Source: Armatimonadota bacterium (GTDB lineage: Bacteria; Armatimonadota; Zipacnadia; JAUWAU01). Taken from it: a DNA stretch of 64,000 nt. The position numbers and the translations under genes are program-made. This document shows, piece after piece, positions 57,168 through 64,000 of this stretch (position 1 is its first letter; every line of letters starts with the position of its first letter). The DNA is taken from positions 248,001 to 312,000 of the forward strand of contig JAUWAU010000001.1 of assembly GCA_030601885.1 (NCBI GenBank). Reading direction: 5' to 3'. The notes beneath the pieces are model-generated. The model saw only the letters and a program-made list of their open reading frames with translations. It was not told the origin of the DNA and made no database searches.

Positions 57168-58991
57168 TTATTTCGGCTCGGGAACGCGGAATGTATAGAC
57201 GTTGTCCTCGACCGACACGGCGGCCCCGACCGCTGCGGCGATCATGCGGAGGGCGACGTCGGAGGTCACGGTGGTGATGTCCACGGTGAGGTTTCCCTGC
57301 AGCTCGTCGGGCATGACGAGGCGCAGGCCGGCCTGGTCGGCGATGGCCTCAAGGACCTCGCGAACATCGGCACCCTCCAGCGATGCCATGACCATCCTGC
57401 GCCCATCCCGGGTCTGGAAGCGAATATCGCCCCCGGGGAGGCGCACGGTGCCGCTGGTCATGCGGTCGGTTCGTGAGGCCGGCTCCGTGGCGGGAGCCAG
57501 TAGTCTCGGATCCTGTGAGAGAGGCAGATACCATTGGCGCTGCTTGGGATCGAACCGCATGGGGAGGCGCCACTGGCCGTCCTCTCTCACAAGCACCGCC
57601 TGGTTGCGCTCGAGGCCGCCGTATCCGCCGAATCCGCTGCCGAAGTCGGCCCCGCCGCGGCCCACGAAGCCGCCGCCGTAATAAGCGCCACCGCCATAGC
57701 CTCCGCCGAAGCCTGGAGGGGCGGGCTCGGTGCGCCTGAGGGGTCCCTCGCGGAGGGTGTAGGAGACATACGCCCGGTCGCCATCTATCTGGGGCTCGTA
57801 GATGGTGACAATCTCGCCGAGCTGGCGCGTGATCTCCTGCACCGGGCGACCTCCGCCGCCGCGGCCCGCCACGATGGGCCCCCACGGCTGCACGAGGGCC
57901 TGGAACTCGGCGAAGGAGATCTGCGCCTGGCCGGCCTTCGTGGTGAGCGAGTACATGGTCTCGTAGTCGGGGAACTGGACGCCCTGCTCGTCGTCGTAGG
58001 GGACGATCCAGGCCTCGAGGTAGTCGCGCAGCACCTCATCGGGCGGCAATGGGTCCGGCCGCGGGACGTCGAGGCGCGCCACGAACTGTTTCACCGCCTC
58101 CAGGTCCGCCTCATCGCCCTCGAGGAGGACCTGGTTGCCCTCCTTAAGCGCCTTCAAGCCGACGGGGTGCTTGTGGAAGGCCGGCTCGCTTGTGCGGCAG
58201 AAGACGGCCTTGATGTGGCGGCTGGTGACGTGCTTGAGCTGGAACGTCGGCACGAAGGTGGTCACCAGCTTGCCGGGCGAGCTCCATGTGTGCGGGACGT
58301 AGTGTAGAATCTGCTTGCCTGCGTCGCGCTGCTCGGTTGTCGGCTGCGCGGGCCCGGTCTCGTCGCTGGCGGCGGGCGGCGTTTCGCTGCGCGTGTTGGG
58401 GGTGATTTGGATCGAAGCCGCGTCAAGTATTGCGATGCGGCCCGTGGGTGCGAAGCGTATCGCGGCGTCGCGGAATCGCATCTCGCCCCCAGCGGGGCCG
58501 CGTAGCTTTCCAGTGGACTCCCCCGAGAGGCGCACCGTGTCGGAATTGAGGTCTACGATTACCTCGTCCGCCTCAAGGTCGATTGCGCCCTGCGCGGATG
58601 GGCGGTAAAGTTTGTCGGCGACAGCCTGTGCGTAGGCTGCGTTCACTGAGGCGCCGTGGTTCCACGTGTCCACCAGCCATACGCTATTGCCGCTCCTGAA
58701 GGCTGCCGTCGAGTCCGCCTTCGCCTGGCGCACGCGCGCAAGCGCCGCCTCGGCGTCGGCCTCGCTGGCATACGGCAGCACGGCGCAGTAGGCGTACTCG
58801 TATTCGCGCGGATCGAGCCCCTCGGGCTTGGGGTCTCCCTTCAGCAGCAGGCGCTTTGCCTTGATCACTATAGGCGGGGACGGTTCCTTAGATGAGGCCT
58901 CCGCCGCCCAGGCCAAGCTCGCCGCACAGCAGCACAGGATCGTTGCCATCGTCAACGCCAAGTAGAATCTCAGGCTCGCATGGTTGCTCAT
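57168..58991 (-). CDS. Secreted STN-domain protein of the ECF/anti-sigma operon
   Basis: A 607-residue protein. ATG 58991 has GGAGGTGAAGACG immediately before it (a GTG start 9 nt earlier is less likely) and opens a signal peptide (LALTMATILCCCAASLAWA). The central part has a secretin-N0-like strand pair (FQLKHVTSRHIKAVF ... LLEGDEADLEAVKQFVARLDVP). A Gly/Tyr-rich linker (about residues 440-480) leads to a C-terminal STN (secretin/TonB short N-terminal) domain: VMASLEGADVREVLEAIADQAGLRLVMPDELQGNLTVDI. No TonB-box barrel or secretin pore follows. Its reading frame overlaps the anti-sigma gene by 104 nt. It is likely an envelope protein of a pilus, secretion or surface-signalling assembly. Confidence 0.65.
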   Translation of the reverse strand: MSNHASLRFYLALTMATILCCCAASLAWAAEASSKEPSPPIVIKAKRLLLKGDPKPEGLDPREYEYAYCAVLPYASEADAEAALARVRQAKADSTAAFRSGNSVWLVDTWNHGASVNAAYAQAVADKLYRPSAQGAIDLEADEVIVDLNSDTVRLSGESTGKLRGPAGGEMRFRDAAIRFAPTGRIAILDAASIQITPNTRSETPPAASDETGPAQPTTEQRDAGKQILHYVPHTWSSPGKLVTTFVPTFQLKHVTSRHIKAVFCRTSEPAFHKHPVGLKALKEGNQVLLEGDEADLEAVKQFVARLDVPRPDPLPPDEVLRDYLEAWIVPYDDEQGVQFPDYETMYSLTTKAGQAQISFAEFQALVQPWGPIVAGRGGGGRPVQEITRQLGEIVTIYEPQIDGDRAYVSYTLREGPLRRTEPAPPGFGGGYGGGAYYGGGFVGRGGADFGSGFGGYGGLERNQAVLVREDGQWRLPMRFDPKQRQWYLPLSQDPRLLAPATEPASRTDRMTSGTVRLPGGDIRFQTRDGRRMVMASLEGADVREVLEAIADQAGLRLVMPDELQGNLTVDITTVTSDVALRMIAAAVGAAVSVEDNVYTFRVPEPK

Positions 58992-60042
58992 CGTCTTCAC
59001 CTCCGGACGATAGGCTGTCCACTACCATTGTTAGCGGCTCCGGCGCGGTCGTCACATCCGATGACGCCGGGTCGGGAGGGCTCTCGGTCTCGGGAAGCTC
59101 GACGTCGGCCGGTACGGAGGTCAGCTCGGCGACGACGTCCATGCTCTGCACCGGCAGCGCCGCGAAAGTGGCGCTCCTGACGGTCGGTACGCTGGGCTCG
59201 GCCGACGGGTACGGGCCGCGCACCAGCGACGCCACCAGGGTCATTTGGGCCACGACGTCGGCGCTCCGCGGGGAAAGCAACTCCGTGTGGGGGCGCCGGT
59301 TGTGTTCGGGGATGCGCTCTTCGTCAGTCGTCACGGCGGGCGGGGCCCAGACGATGATGAGTAGATCCACCTCATCGGCTTCGTGTGGCACGGGTTGCTC
59401 GTCCCTGTCTGAAGCGGGACGCCGTACGGGGTCAACCCGTGCGTCTTCTGCAGGCCGGGGGCTCACGGGTAGCGAGCTACCCGTGCCACCCGGGGATGGG
59501 GCCTCGTCGTGTGGCACGGGTTGCTGGTCAACCCGTGCGTCTTCTCCTGGCCGGGGGCTCACGGGTAACGAGTTACCCGTGCCACCCGGGGATGGGGTCT
59601 TGTCGTGTGGGACGGGTTGCTCGTCCCTGTCTGAAGCGGGACCCCGACCCCTGTCTGAAGCGGGATCCCGTACGGGGTCAACCCGTGCGACGTATGGCGC
59701 TGCTCTGCCGGGAAGGCGGGCGCGATTGGCGAAGATGGCGATTGCGGCGATGACGACGATCGCCGCCAGCGAGCCGTACACCAGCACCACACGCAGCGGC
59801 GCCGGGGGCACTCGCTCGCCCTCCAGGAGGCGCCGGTGTGCGCGCTGGGCGAGGTCGGCTGGTGCGGCCGGTGCGGGTGCCGCGCCCGCATCCGTGAGGG
59901 CCGTGTGGATTCTGACCTGCTCGTGCCACAGGGCTTCGCAGCGTGAGCAGTCGGCAAGATGCGCGCGGAGCTCATCGGTCGGGTGGTGCTCCTCGCGAGC
60001 CAAGTGCTCGGCGATGATGTTTCTGGCGTGTCGGCATTTCAC
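58888..60042 (-). CDS. Zinc-type anti-sigma factor with repeat-expanded periplasmic part
   Basis: A 384-residue protein. The N-terminus is a ZAS-like anti-sigma domain: CRHARNIIAEHLAREEHH ... HLADCSRCEALWHEQ (H-x3-C-x2-C near residues 28-35). A single helix (VVLVYGSLAAIVVIAAIAIFA, about 85-106) crosses the membrane, and the rest is outside. Between about residues 119 and 221 the DNA is made of the H1/H2 hairpin repeats, translated as QPVPHDEAPSPGGTGSSLP and similar Pro-rich units. The final 140 residues are acidic and low in complexity. It directly follows the ECF sigma gene (67-nt gap) and is the obvious membrane regulator of that sigma. The 104-nt overlap with the next gene is odd. Confidence 0.8.
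   Translation of the reverse strand: MKCRHARNIIAEHLAREEHHPTDELRAHLADCSRCEALWHEQVRIHTALTDAGAAPAPAAPADLAQRAHRRLLEGERVPPAPLRVVLVYGSLAAIVVIAAIAIFANRARLPGRAAPYVARVDPVRDPASDRGRGPASDRDEQPVPHDKTPSPGGTGNSLPVSPRPGEDARVDQQPVPHDEAPSPGGTGSSLPVSPRPAEDARVDPVRRPASDRDEQPVPHEADEVDLLIIVWAPPAVTTDEERIPEHNRRPHTELLSPRSADVVAQMTLVASLVRGPYPSAEPSVPTVRSATFAALPVQSMDVVAELTSVPADVELPETESPPDPASSDVTTAPEPLTMVVDSLSSGGEDDEQPCEPEILLGVDDGNDPVLLCGELGLGGGGLI
59380..59690. repeat. Array of H1/H2 hairpin repeats inside the anti-sigma coding sequence
   Basis: H1 hairpins at 59464-59485 (CACGGGTAGC stem) and 59560-59581 (CACGGGTAAC / GTTACCCGTG, a compensated pair change), H2 at 59515-59537 (CACGGGTTG / CAACCCGTG), with longer H2 variants at about 59389-59441 and 59609-59689 that carry the inner stem GTCCC ... 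GGGAC. The unit order H1-spacer-H2 equals that at 4919-4992. Confidence 0.7.
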
Positions 60043-60109
60043 GATTGACGATGCTCCCCAAAGGCAGGCGGGGCACGGAGACCCCGCTCTACAGTAAGGC
60101 GCGGCGCCT

Positions 60110-60745
60110 TCATAGCTGCCCCTCCAGCAGGCGGGCCAGGCGGCCGCGCGCGTGGTAGAGTCGCGAACACACGGTCCCGATGGATATCCCCAGGACGTCG
60201 GCTATTTCATGGCAGGAGTGGTGCTCGAAATAGTGCAGGAGGACGCAGATGCGCTGCTTCTCCGGGAGGCTTTGCACCGCGTTGGAGATGGTTTCGCGCC
60301 TTTGGCGGAGCTGCGCCGCTGCAGCCGGGTCGTCCGGGGAAGTTTCTGTCCAGCCGAAGACGACGTCGTGCTGCAGGGCTTGCCTTCTGCGGCGCCGGGC
60401 CCGGCGGAGGGCCAGATTGATGGCGATGCGGTAGAGCCACGTGGACAGGGCCGCCTCGGCGCGGAACGTCTTCAGCTTCGAGTGCGCCCGCAGCAGGGCG
60501 TCCTGCACCACGTCCTCGGCCTCGTGCGCGTCGCCTACGATGCGGAGCACGGCCGAGTACATGCGCGCCTGGTGCCGTTCGGCGAGGGCGAAGAAGGCGT
60601 CCGTGTCGCCGGCTAAGGCCCGGAGCGTGAGCGCGTCCTCTTGCGAGGGCCGGGCGTTGGGCCTGTCCGTGCTCCGGTCGGGCGGAACGTCGCTGCCGAA
60701 GAGCTGCAGCCAACGTGGGGCGGCGATTGCGCCGGGCGCGTGCAT
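60110..60745 (-). CDS. ECF-type RNA polymerase sigma factor
   Basis: A 211-residue sigma factor. ATG 60745. Region 2 reads ALAGDTDAFFALAERHQARMYSAVLRIVGDAHEAEDVVQDALLRAHSKLKTFRAEAALSTWLYRIAINLAL with the -10-recognising helix, and region 4 LPEKQRICVLLHYFEHHSCHEIADVLGISIGTVCSRLYHARGRL is a complete helix-turn-helix. The order 2-linker-4 and absence of region 1/3 define ECF sigmas, which are held inactive by a membrane anti-sigma and released by an envelope signal. The next gene is that anti-sigma. Target promoters cannot be named; a -35/-10 of the ECF type was not firmly found at its own start. Confidence 0.93.
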   Translation of the reverse strand: MHAPGAIAAPRWLQLFGSDVPPDRSTDRPNARPSQEDALTLRALAGDTDAFFALAERHQARMYSAVLRIVGDAHEAEDVVQDALLRAHSKLKTFRAEAALSTWLYRIAINLALRRARRRRRQALQHDVVFGWTETSPDDPAAAAQLRQRRETISNAVQSLPEKQRICVLLHYFEHHSCHEIADVLGISIGTVCSRLYHARGRLARLLEGQL

Positions 60746-60822
60746 GGTGTGCCTCGGTCAGGGGTTCGCGATCAATACGTTAGACCCTCGGGCGAGGGAT
60801 TATCTTCAAAGGTTCTTGTCGC

Positions 60823-60843
60823 GCCGGAGCGAGCCGCTCCGGC
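60823..60843. repeat. Dispersed 21-bp hairpin (GCCGGAGCG)
   Basis: GCCGGAGCG-AGC-CGCTCCGGC, the exact reverse of the hairpin at 21625-21645, including the neighbouring TACAA/TTGTA. A recurring intergenic hairpin; no transcription-linked role known here. Confidence 0.6.
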
Positions 60844-60857
60844 TACAAGGGGTGAGG

Positions 60858-61715
60858 CTACAAGGGGTGAGGCGACGGGCCGAATCTTTGGAGTAGTTGC
60901 TCGAGGTGGGCTTTGCTTTCGAGCATTTGGGACGGCTCGACGAGGGCCGGGTTAAACTCGAACGAGAGGTTGCCGGCGTAGTCGACGTCGTACAGGGCGC
61001 GCAGGACGTCGGGCAGATCGAGTTGACCGGCGCCGAGCTGGAGGTGATCGCGCTCGCTGTCGTAGTCGTGCATGTGCACGTGCCAGATGAGCGGGGCGAA
61101 GCGGCGGACGAAGCCGCCGATGGTGCCGTAGGCGCGGTACATCGGCCCGTCAGGGCCCTCGCGGGCGATGTGGCCGACGTCGAGCGTGATGCCGATTCTC
61201 TCGAGTGCAAGCTCCTCCAGCAGCTCGTAGCGATCGGCCGGCATGAAGTAGTCGGCCACCTCGGCTCCCAGCCGCACCCCGCATTTCCGCGCTGCCTCGT
61301 TCAGGCGGCGCAGCGAATCGATGAGGTAGCACCGATGCTCCTCGGGTGTAACGCCCGAACAGGGCCGGCCGGTATGGAAGGTGACCACATCGCCGCCAAT
61401 GTCCGCGGCGAGCCGCATGGCGTGGGTGATCTCCTCAATGGACAGCGCTCGCAGCAGCGGATTGGGCGAGACCAAAGTGACGTCGAAGACATTCTGGAAG
61501 GGCGCGTGGAGGTCCACAGTGGCGAAGCCGGTGAGGGCGGCCCGGAGGGCATTGATGCTCGTCGGGCAGAGCTCCCGCGCCCAGACGCCGCGGGCGAAGG
61601 TGGGGTTGGGACAGCAGCTCAGCTCGACCTCCGCGAAGCCGGCGTCGCGGATCCAGGCGATCTGCTCGTAGATGTTGCGTGCGGTGACGCTTGCGGTGCC
61701 CAGGCCGATTTGCAT
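60858..61715 (-). CDS. Sugar-phosphate isomerase/epimerase family (AP endonuclease 2-type TIM barrel)
   Basis: A 285-residue soluble protein of the xylose-isomerase-like TIM-barrel superfamily. MQIGLGTASVTARNIYEQIAWIRDAGFAEVEL is the usual first strand and helix; metal-site residues appear in VVTFHTG, GAEVADYF, TLDVGHIAREG and WHVHMHDYD with EFNPAL at the end. Members isomerise or epimerise sugars such as tagatose, inosose or hydroxypyruvate-type compounds; the exact reaction cannot be read. The start is ATG 61715. It has no obvious operon partner: the ECF sigma gene begins 112 nt downstream of its stop, and the SLC13 remnant on the other strand begins 134 nt beyond its start. Confidence 0.85.
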   Translation of the reverse strand: MQIGLGTASVTARNIYEQIAWIRDAGFAEVELSCCPNPTFARGVWARELCPTSINALRAALTGFATVDLHAPFQNVFDVTLVSPNPLLRALSIEEITHAMRLAADIGGDVVTFHTGRPCSGVTPEEHRCYLIDSLRRLNEAARKCGVRLGAEVADYFMPADRYELLEELALERIGITLDVGHIAREGPDGPMYRAYGTIGGFVRRFAPLIWHVHMHDYDSERDHLQLGAGQLDLPDVLRALYDVDYAGNLSFEFNPALVEPSQMLESKAHLEQLLQRFGPSPHPL

Positions 61716-61848
61716 GAGTAGGACCGGAACCCGCCGAGGGCTCCCCTACTGTGTCTGTTTCGGCAGGGAGGGCGCATTCCCCTCTGGCGGGCAGGGAGGC
61801 GACAGAGGAAAAGCGGAACGGGGTAGGGAACGCGCGGCTCTGAGCATC

Positions 61849-62133
61849 ATGAAGGCTCCGCAGGTGGCCCCGCAGTACGCCAACCACCACATCTACCTGT
61901 TCATGGGCGGGTTCTTCATCGCGATGGCGATGCAGAAATGGGGGCTGCACCGGCGCATCGCGCTGCAGGTGATACGGGCGCTCGGCACCGGGTATCTCAA
62001 CATTCCGGAGATGTGCCGGACGGGGATTGGACTGAATCTCATTGGGGTCGTCATCATTACGGCGGTGACGTACTTCATCACGGTGCCGGTGTTTGGGATC
62101 ACTCTCCGAGAGCTCCCCCCCTGGGCGCGGTGA
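61849..62133 (+). pseudogene. Internally deleted SLC13/DASS anion permease
   Basis: Only 94 residues. NHHIYLFMGGFFIAMAMQKWGLHRRIALQVIRALGT matches the early helix of SLC13-type permeases (x-x-I-x-L-F-x-G-G-F-x-x-A-x-A-x-x-x-W-G-L-H-R-R-I-A), and directly after it GYLNIPEMCRTGIGLNLIGVVIITAVTYFITVPVFGI is the last helix of the same family. About 350 residues between the two are missing, and the join falls at LGTGYL in frame. A second, different piece of such a permease (the segment just before this last helix) lies at 34964-35070 fused to an M56 copy. Confidence 0.7.
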
Positions 62134-62204
62134 GGCAGTGGTTGGTGATCGGTGGTCAGTGGTCGGAGAAAGGAGAAGTCCGGGGGCTGCGGAAGGTGCG
62201 AGGG

Positions 62205-63215
62205 ATGAGAAGGGCGCGGAGGGGATTCCTGAAGGCCTGCGCGGGGAGCCTGCTGTTGGGCGCGGGCGCAACGGCGGCCTTGCCGGCGGAACGTCTCGGT
62301 CAGCAGGGCCAAAGGAGGGCAACTATGGCTGCGGCGAAGCAGAAGATACTGTTCGACACCGACATCGGCGACGACATCGACGATGCGTGGGCGCTGGCCA
62401 CCTGCATCCGTCATCCGGAGCTGGAGCTCGTGGGGGTCACGACGGTATGGCGCGACACGGAGCTCCGGGCGGCGCAGGCGCGACTGCTCCTGGAGCTTGC
62501 GGATGCAGCGGATGTAGAGGTGGCCGCCGGCACGCGGGACGCGCTCGACCGCATCAACCCCATCGCGCGCAACCGGCAGGCCGACGTGCTGAGCGCGGAG
62601 GACGACGAGCGGCTGCGGAAGGGGCGCACCGATGCCATACGCTTCCTGGCCGAGAAGGCGCGCGAGCACGAGGGGCTCACGCTCATCCCGGTCGGGCCCG
62701 AGACCAACATGGCCCGGTTCATCCTGGAATTCCCCGAGGACTTCGCCCGCATCGGCCGGCTGGTCATCATGGGCGGGCATACGATGGTCGATCGCGAGAA
62801 GGCGGAGTACAACGCGGGGGCCGATCCGCGGGCGACGAAGGTGGTATTCGGCTGCGGGAAGCCCATCACGATGATCGGCCTCGACGTCACATTGCAGTGC
62901 CGCATGCGCTCGAGCGAGCTGGAGACCATCCGGGCCAAGGACACGCCGCTGAGCCGAGCCATAGTGCGCATGACCGAGCTGTGGCAGGAGGCCCACCGGC
63001 GGGGGGATGATGATGCGCCGCGGATGCCCGTGGTGCACGATCCGCTGGCCGTGCTCGTGGCGGCGGACCCGACGCTCGTGCGGTGCGAGGCCGAGCACAT
63101 CGAGATCGACGAGCGGGGGCGCTGCGTCAAGACGCCTGGGAGGCCGAACGTCGCGGTGGCAGTGGACGTGGACGCGGATCGGGTGCGGCAGAGGCTGGTG
63201 GAGTTGATTGGCTAA
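62205..63215 (+). CDS. Tat-exported nucleoside hydrolase family protein
   Basis: A 336-residue enzyme. The first 30 residues are a twin-arginine signal (RRARRGFLKACAGSLLLGAGATAALPA), so the enzyme acts outside. The calcium-binding signature DTDIGDDIDDAW is at residues 51-62; further landmarks are VGVTTVWRD, LIPVGPETNMARFI and VIMGGHTM, and HDPLAVLVAADPTLV near residue 285 (the D that completes the Ca site). Inosine-uridine-type nucleoside hydrolases split N-glycosidic bonds; exported homologues in this type of bacterium may act on nucleosides or other ribosides scavenged from the medium. GGAAGGTGCGAGGG precedes the ATG. It starts 72 nt after the truncated SLC13 permease. Confidence 0.85.
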   Translation: MRRARRGFLKACAGSLLLGAGATAALPAERLGQQGQRRATMAAAKQKILFDTDIGDDIDDAWALATCIRHPELELVGVTTVWRDTELRAAQARLLLELADAADVEVAAGTRDALDRINPIARNRQADVLSAEDDERLRKGRTDAIRFLAEKAREHEGLTLIPVGPETNMARFILEFPEDFARIGRLVIMGGHTMVDREKAEYNAGADPRATKVVFGCGKPITMIGLDVTLQCRMRSSELETIRAKDTPLSRAIVRMTELWQEAHRRGDDDAPRMPVVHDPLAVLVAADPTLVRCEAEHIEIDERGRCVKTPGRPNVAVAVDVDADRVRQRLVELIG

Positions 63216-63290
63216 CGACAGTGGTTGGCGCTCAGTGAACGGAACGGGGCGACCTACAATGCCACCGCAGCCACGTTTGGACGGCGGGAG

Positions 63291-64000
63291 CTAGGGCACG
63301 CAGGCGGCGCTGGCGGAGGCGGCTTGTTGGGCGGCGAAGGCGGCAGGGCGGGCCCTGGACTTCACGTGGCTCTCGACCACCGATGCGACCTGGTGGACCT
63401 GGTGCTCGGTGAGCTCCGGGTAGATGGGTAGCTGGAGCACCTCCTCGGCCGCGGCCCCTATGTGGGGGAAGTCCCCTCGCTGGTATCCGAATTGCTCGCA
63501 CGCGGGTTGCCAGTGCGCTGGGCGGCAATAGTGCATGGCGCAGCCAATGCCGGCGTCCCGCAGTGCGGCCGCGAGCCCATCGCGATCCGGAGTGCGAAGC
63601 GTGTAGAGGTGGAAGACGTGCTCGGCGTAGTCGGCAACGTACGGCGTCTCCACGAGGCCGCTCAGGAGCTCTGTATACAATGCTGCCAGCTCCTGCCGGC
63701 GAGCGTTCCATCGCTCCAGGTGTCGCAGCTTGATGCGGAGGATGGCCGCCTGGATCTCGTCGAGGCGGCTGTTGTAACCGAGGCGGACGTGCATGTACTT
63801 TGAGTCGTGCCCATGGTGCCGAAGCTGCCGCACCTGTTCGGCCACATCGGGTCTGTTGGTCGTCACGAGGCCCCCGTCGCCGTAGGCGCCGAGGTTCTTG
63901 GAGAAGTAAAAGCTGAAGCACGCTGCGTCGCCCAGCGATCCGGCGCGCTGCCCCTTGTACGAGGCCCCCTGAGCCTGACAGGCATCCTCGACCACGGCCA
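63291..64000 (-). CDS. DegT/DnrJ/EryC1/StrS aminotransferase, C-terminal part
   Basis: The gene runs off the right edge; about 236 codons of a protein normally 370-400 long are present. AVVEDACQAQGASYKGQRAGSLGDAACFSFYFSKNLGAYGDGGLVTT is the classic segment with the PLP-binding Lys in SFYFSKNLG. HHGHDSKYMHVRLGYNSRLDEIQAAIL, HVFHLYTLRT and MHYCRPAHWQPACEQFGY with LQLPIYPELTEHQVHQVA complete the C-terminal half. Such enzymes aminate nucleotide-linked keto-sugars for surface glycans. Together with the GT4 genes about 10 kb away it indicates that this part of the chromosome is devoted to polysaccharide or glycoprotein synthesis. The acceptor sugar is not identifiable. Confidence 0.9.
   Translation of the reverse strand, partial: AVVEDACQAQGASYKGQRAGSLGDAACFSFYFSKNLGAYGDGGLVTTNRPDVAEQVRQLRHHGHDSKYMHVRLGYNSRLDEIQAAILRIKLRHLERWNARRQELAALYTELLSGLVETPYVADYAEHVFHLYTLRTPDRDGLAAALRDAGIGCAMHYCRPAHWQPACEQFGYQRGDFPHIGAAAEEVLQLPIYPELTEHQVHQVASVVESHVKSRARPAAFAAQQAASASAACVP

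Noticed and set aside
59380..59690. Possible CRISPR array
   Set aside because: Repeats are palindromic, of two kinds, within an open reading frame, with no unique spacers and no cas genes nearby.
60746..60822. ECF-type promoter (GAACCTT ... GTCTAA) before the sigma gene
   Set aside because: The two elements are 23 nt apart, too far for an ECF promoter; autoregulation may exist but I cannot support the site.

Overview
This is a high-GC bacterial chromosome segment of about 64 kb, densely coded on both strands. Its repertoire suggests a free-living heterotroph of the Planctomycetota / Armatimonadota / Lentisphaerota kind: sulfatase-fold hydrolases, GH172 (DUF2961), GHL10-like, GH4 and GH28 glycosidases, Tat-exported Gfo/Idh oxidoreductases, uroporphyrinogen-decarboxylase-like proteins, ADP-ribosylglycohydrolase, M56 (BlaR1-type) peptidases ending in an H-x9-DG tail, GspG-like pseudopilin sequences, a TPR-kinase and an ECF sigma / anti-sigma pair. 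No rRNA or single-copy phylogenetic marker is present, so the phylum stays an inference.

Layout. 0-5 kb: tail of a sialidase, a nine-repeat TPR lipid-anchored or membrane protein, a sulfatase-fold hydrolase, and a rhodanese-MauE pair. 5-10.2 kb: accessory region with a broken GH28 gene, an IS3-type transposase scrap, a putative PD-(D/E)XK nuclease coupled to a (frameshifted) membrane protein, a stand-alone MraZ-like regulator, and an AlbA_2 (Schlafen-type) protein. 10.2-16.7 kb: a CRP-type site, then MFS / URO-D-like / MFS / beta-helix protein in one direction. 16.7-24 kb: hybrid histidine kinase, ADP-ribosylglycohydrolase, GHL10-like secreted protein, and a secreted beta-propeller-like protein.

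24-34 kb is a mosaic: a three-gene HEPN module, gene debris, a 1.3-kb element with 29-bp terminal inverted repeats that carries two pseudopilin-like genes, a group II intron whose empty target site is also present in the window, 80-bp hairpin elements bracketing a Gfo/Idh gene, a GH4 glycosidase and a second URO-D-like gene. 35-43 kb: a BlaI repressor heads two full M56 sensor peptidases and a truncated third copy, all with 4-nt overlaps; then a DUF58-MoxR pair. 43-49 kb: lipoprotein, zinc alcohol dehydrogenase, and a 1138-residue membrane TPR protein with two degenerate kinase domains.

48.6-64 kb: GH172-pseudopilin fusion, TPP-dependent enzyme, two GT4 glycosyltransferases, class III aminotransferase, tRNA-Pro(GGG), an HU protein, an ECF sigma / zinc anti-sigma / STN-domain protein operon, a TIM-barrel isomerase, an internally deleted SLC13 transporter, a Tat-exported nucleoside hydrolase, and the tail of a DegT aminotransferase. 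Several dispersed hairpin families recur across the window, one of them inside the anti-sigma coding sequence. Start codons were chosen from Shine-Dalgarno spacing and signal peptides; all functional calls are from motif reading, not database search.
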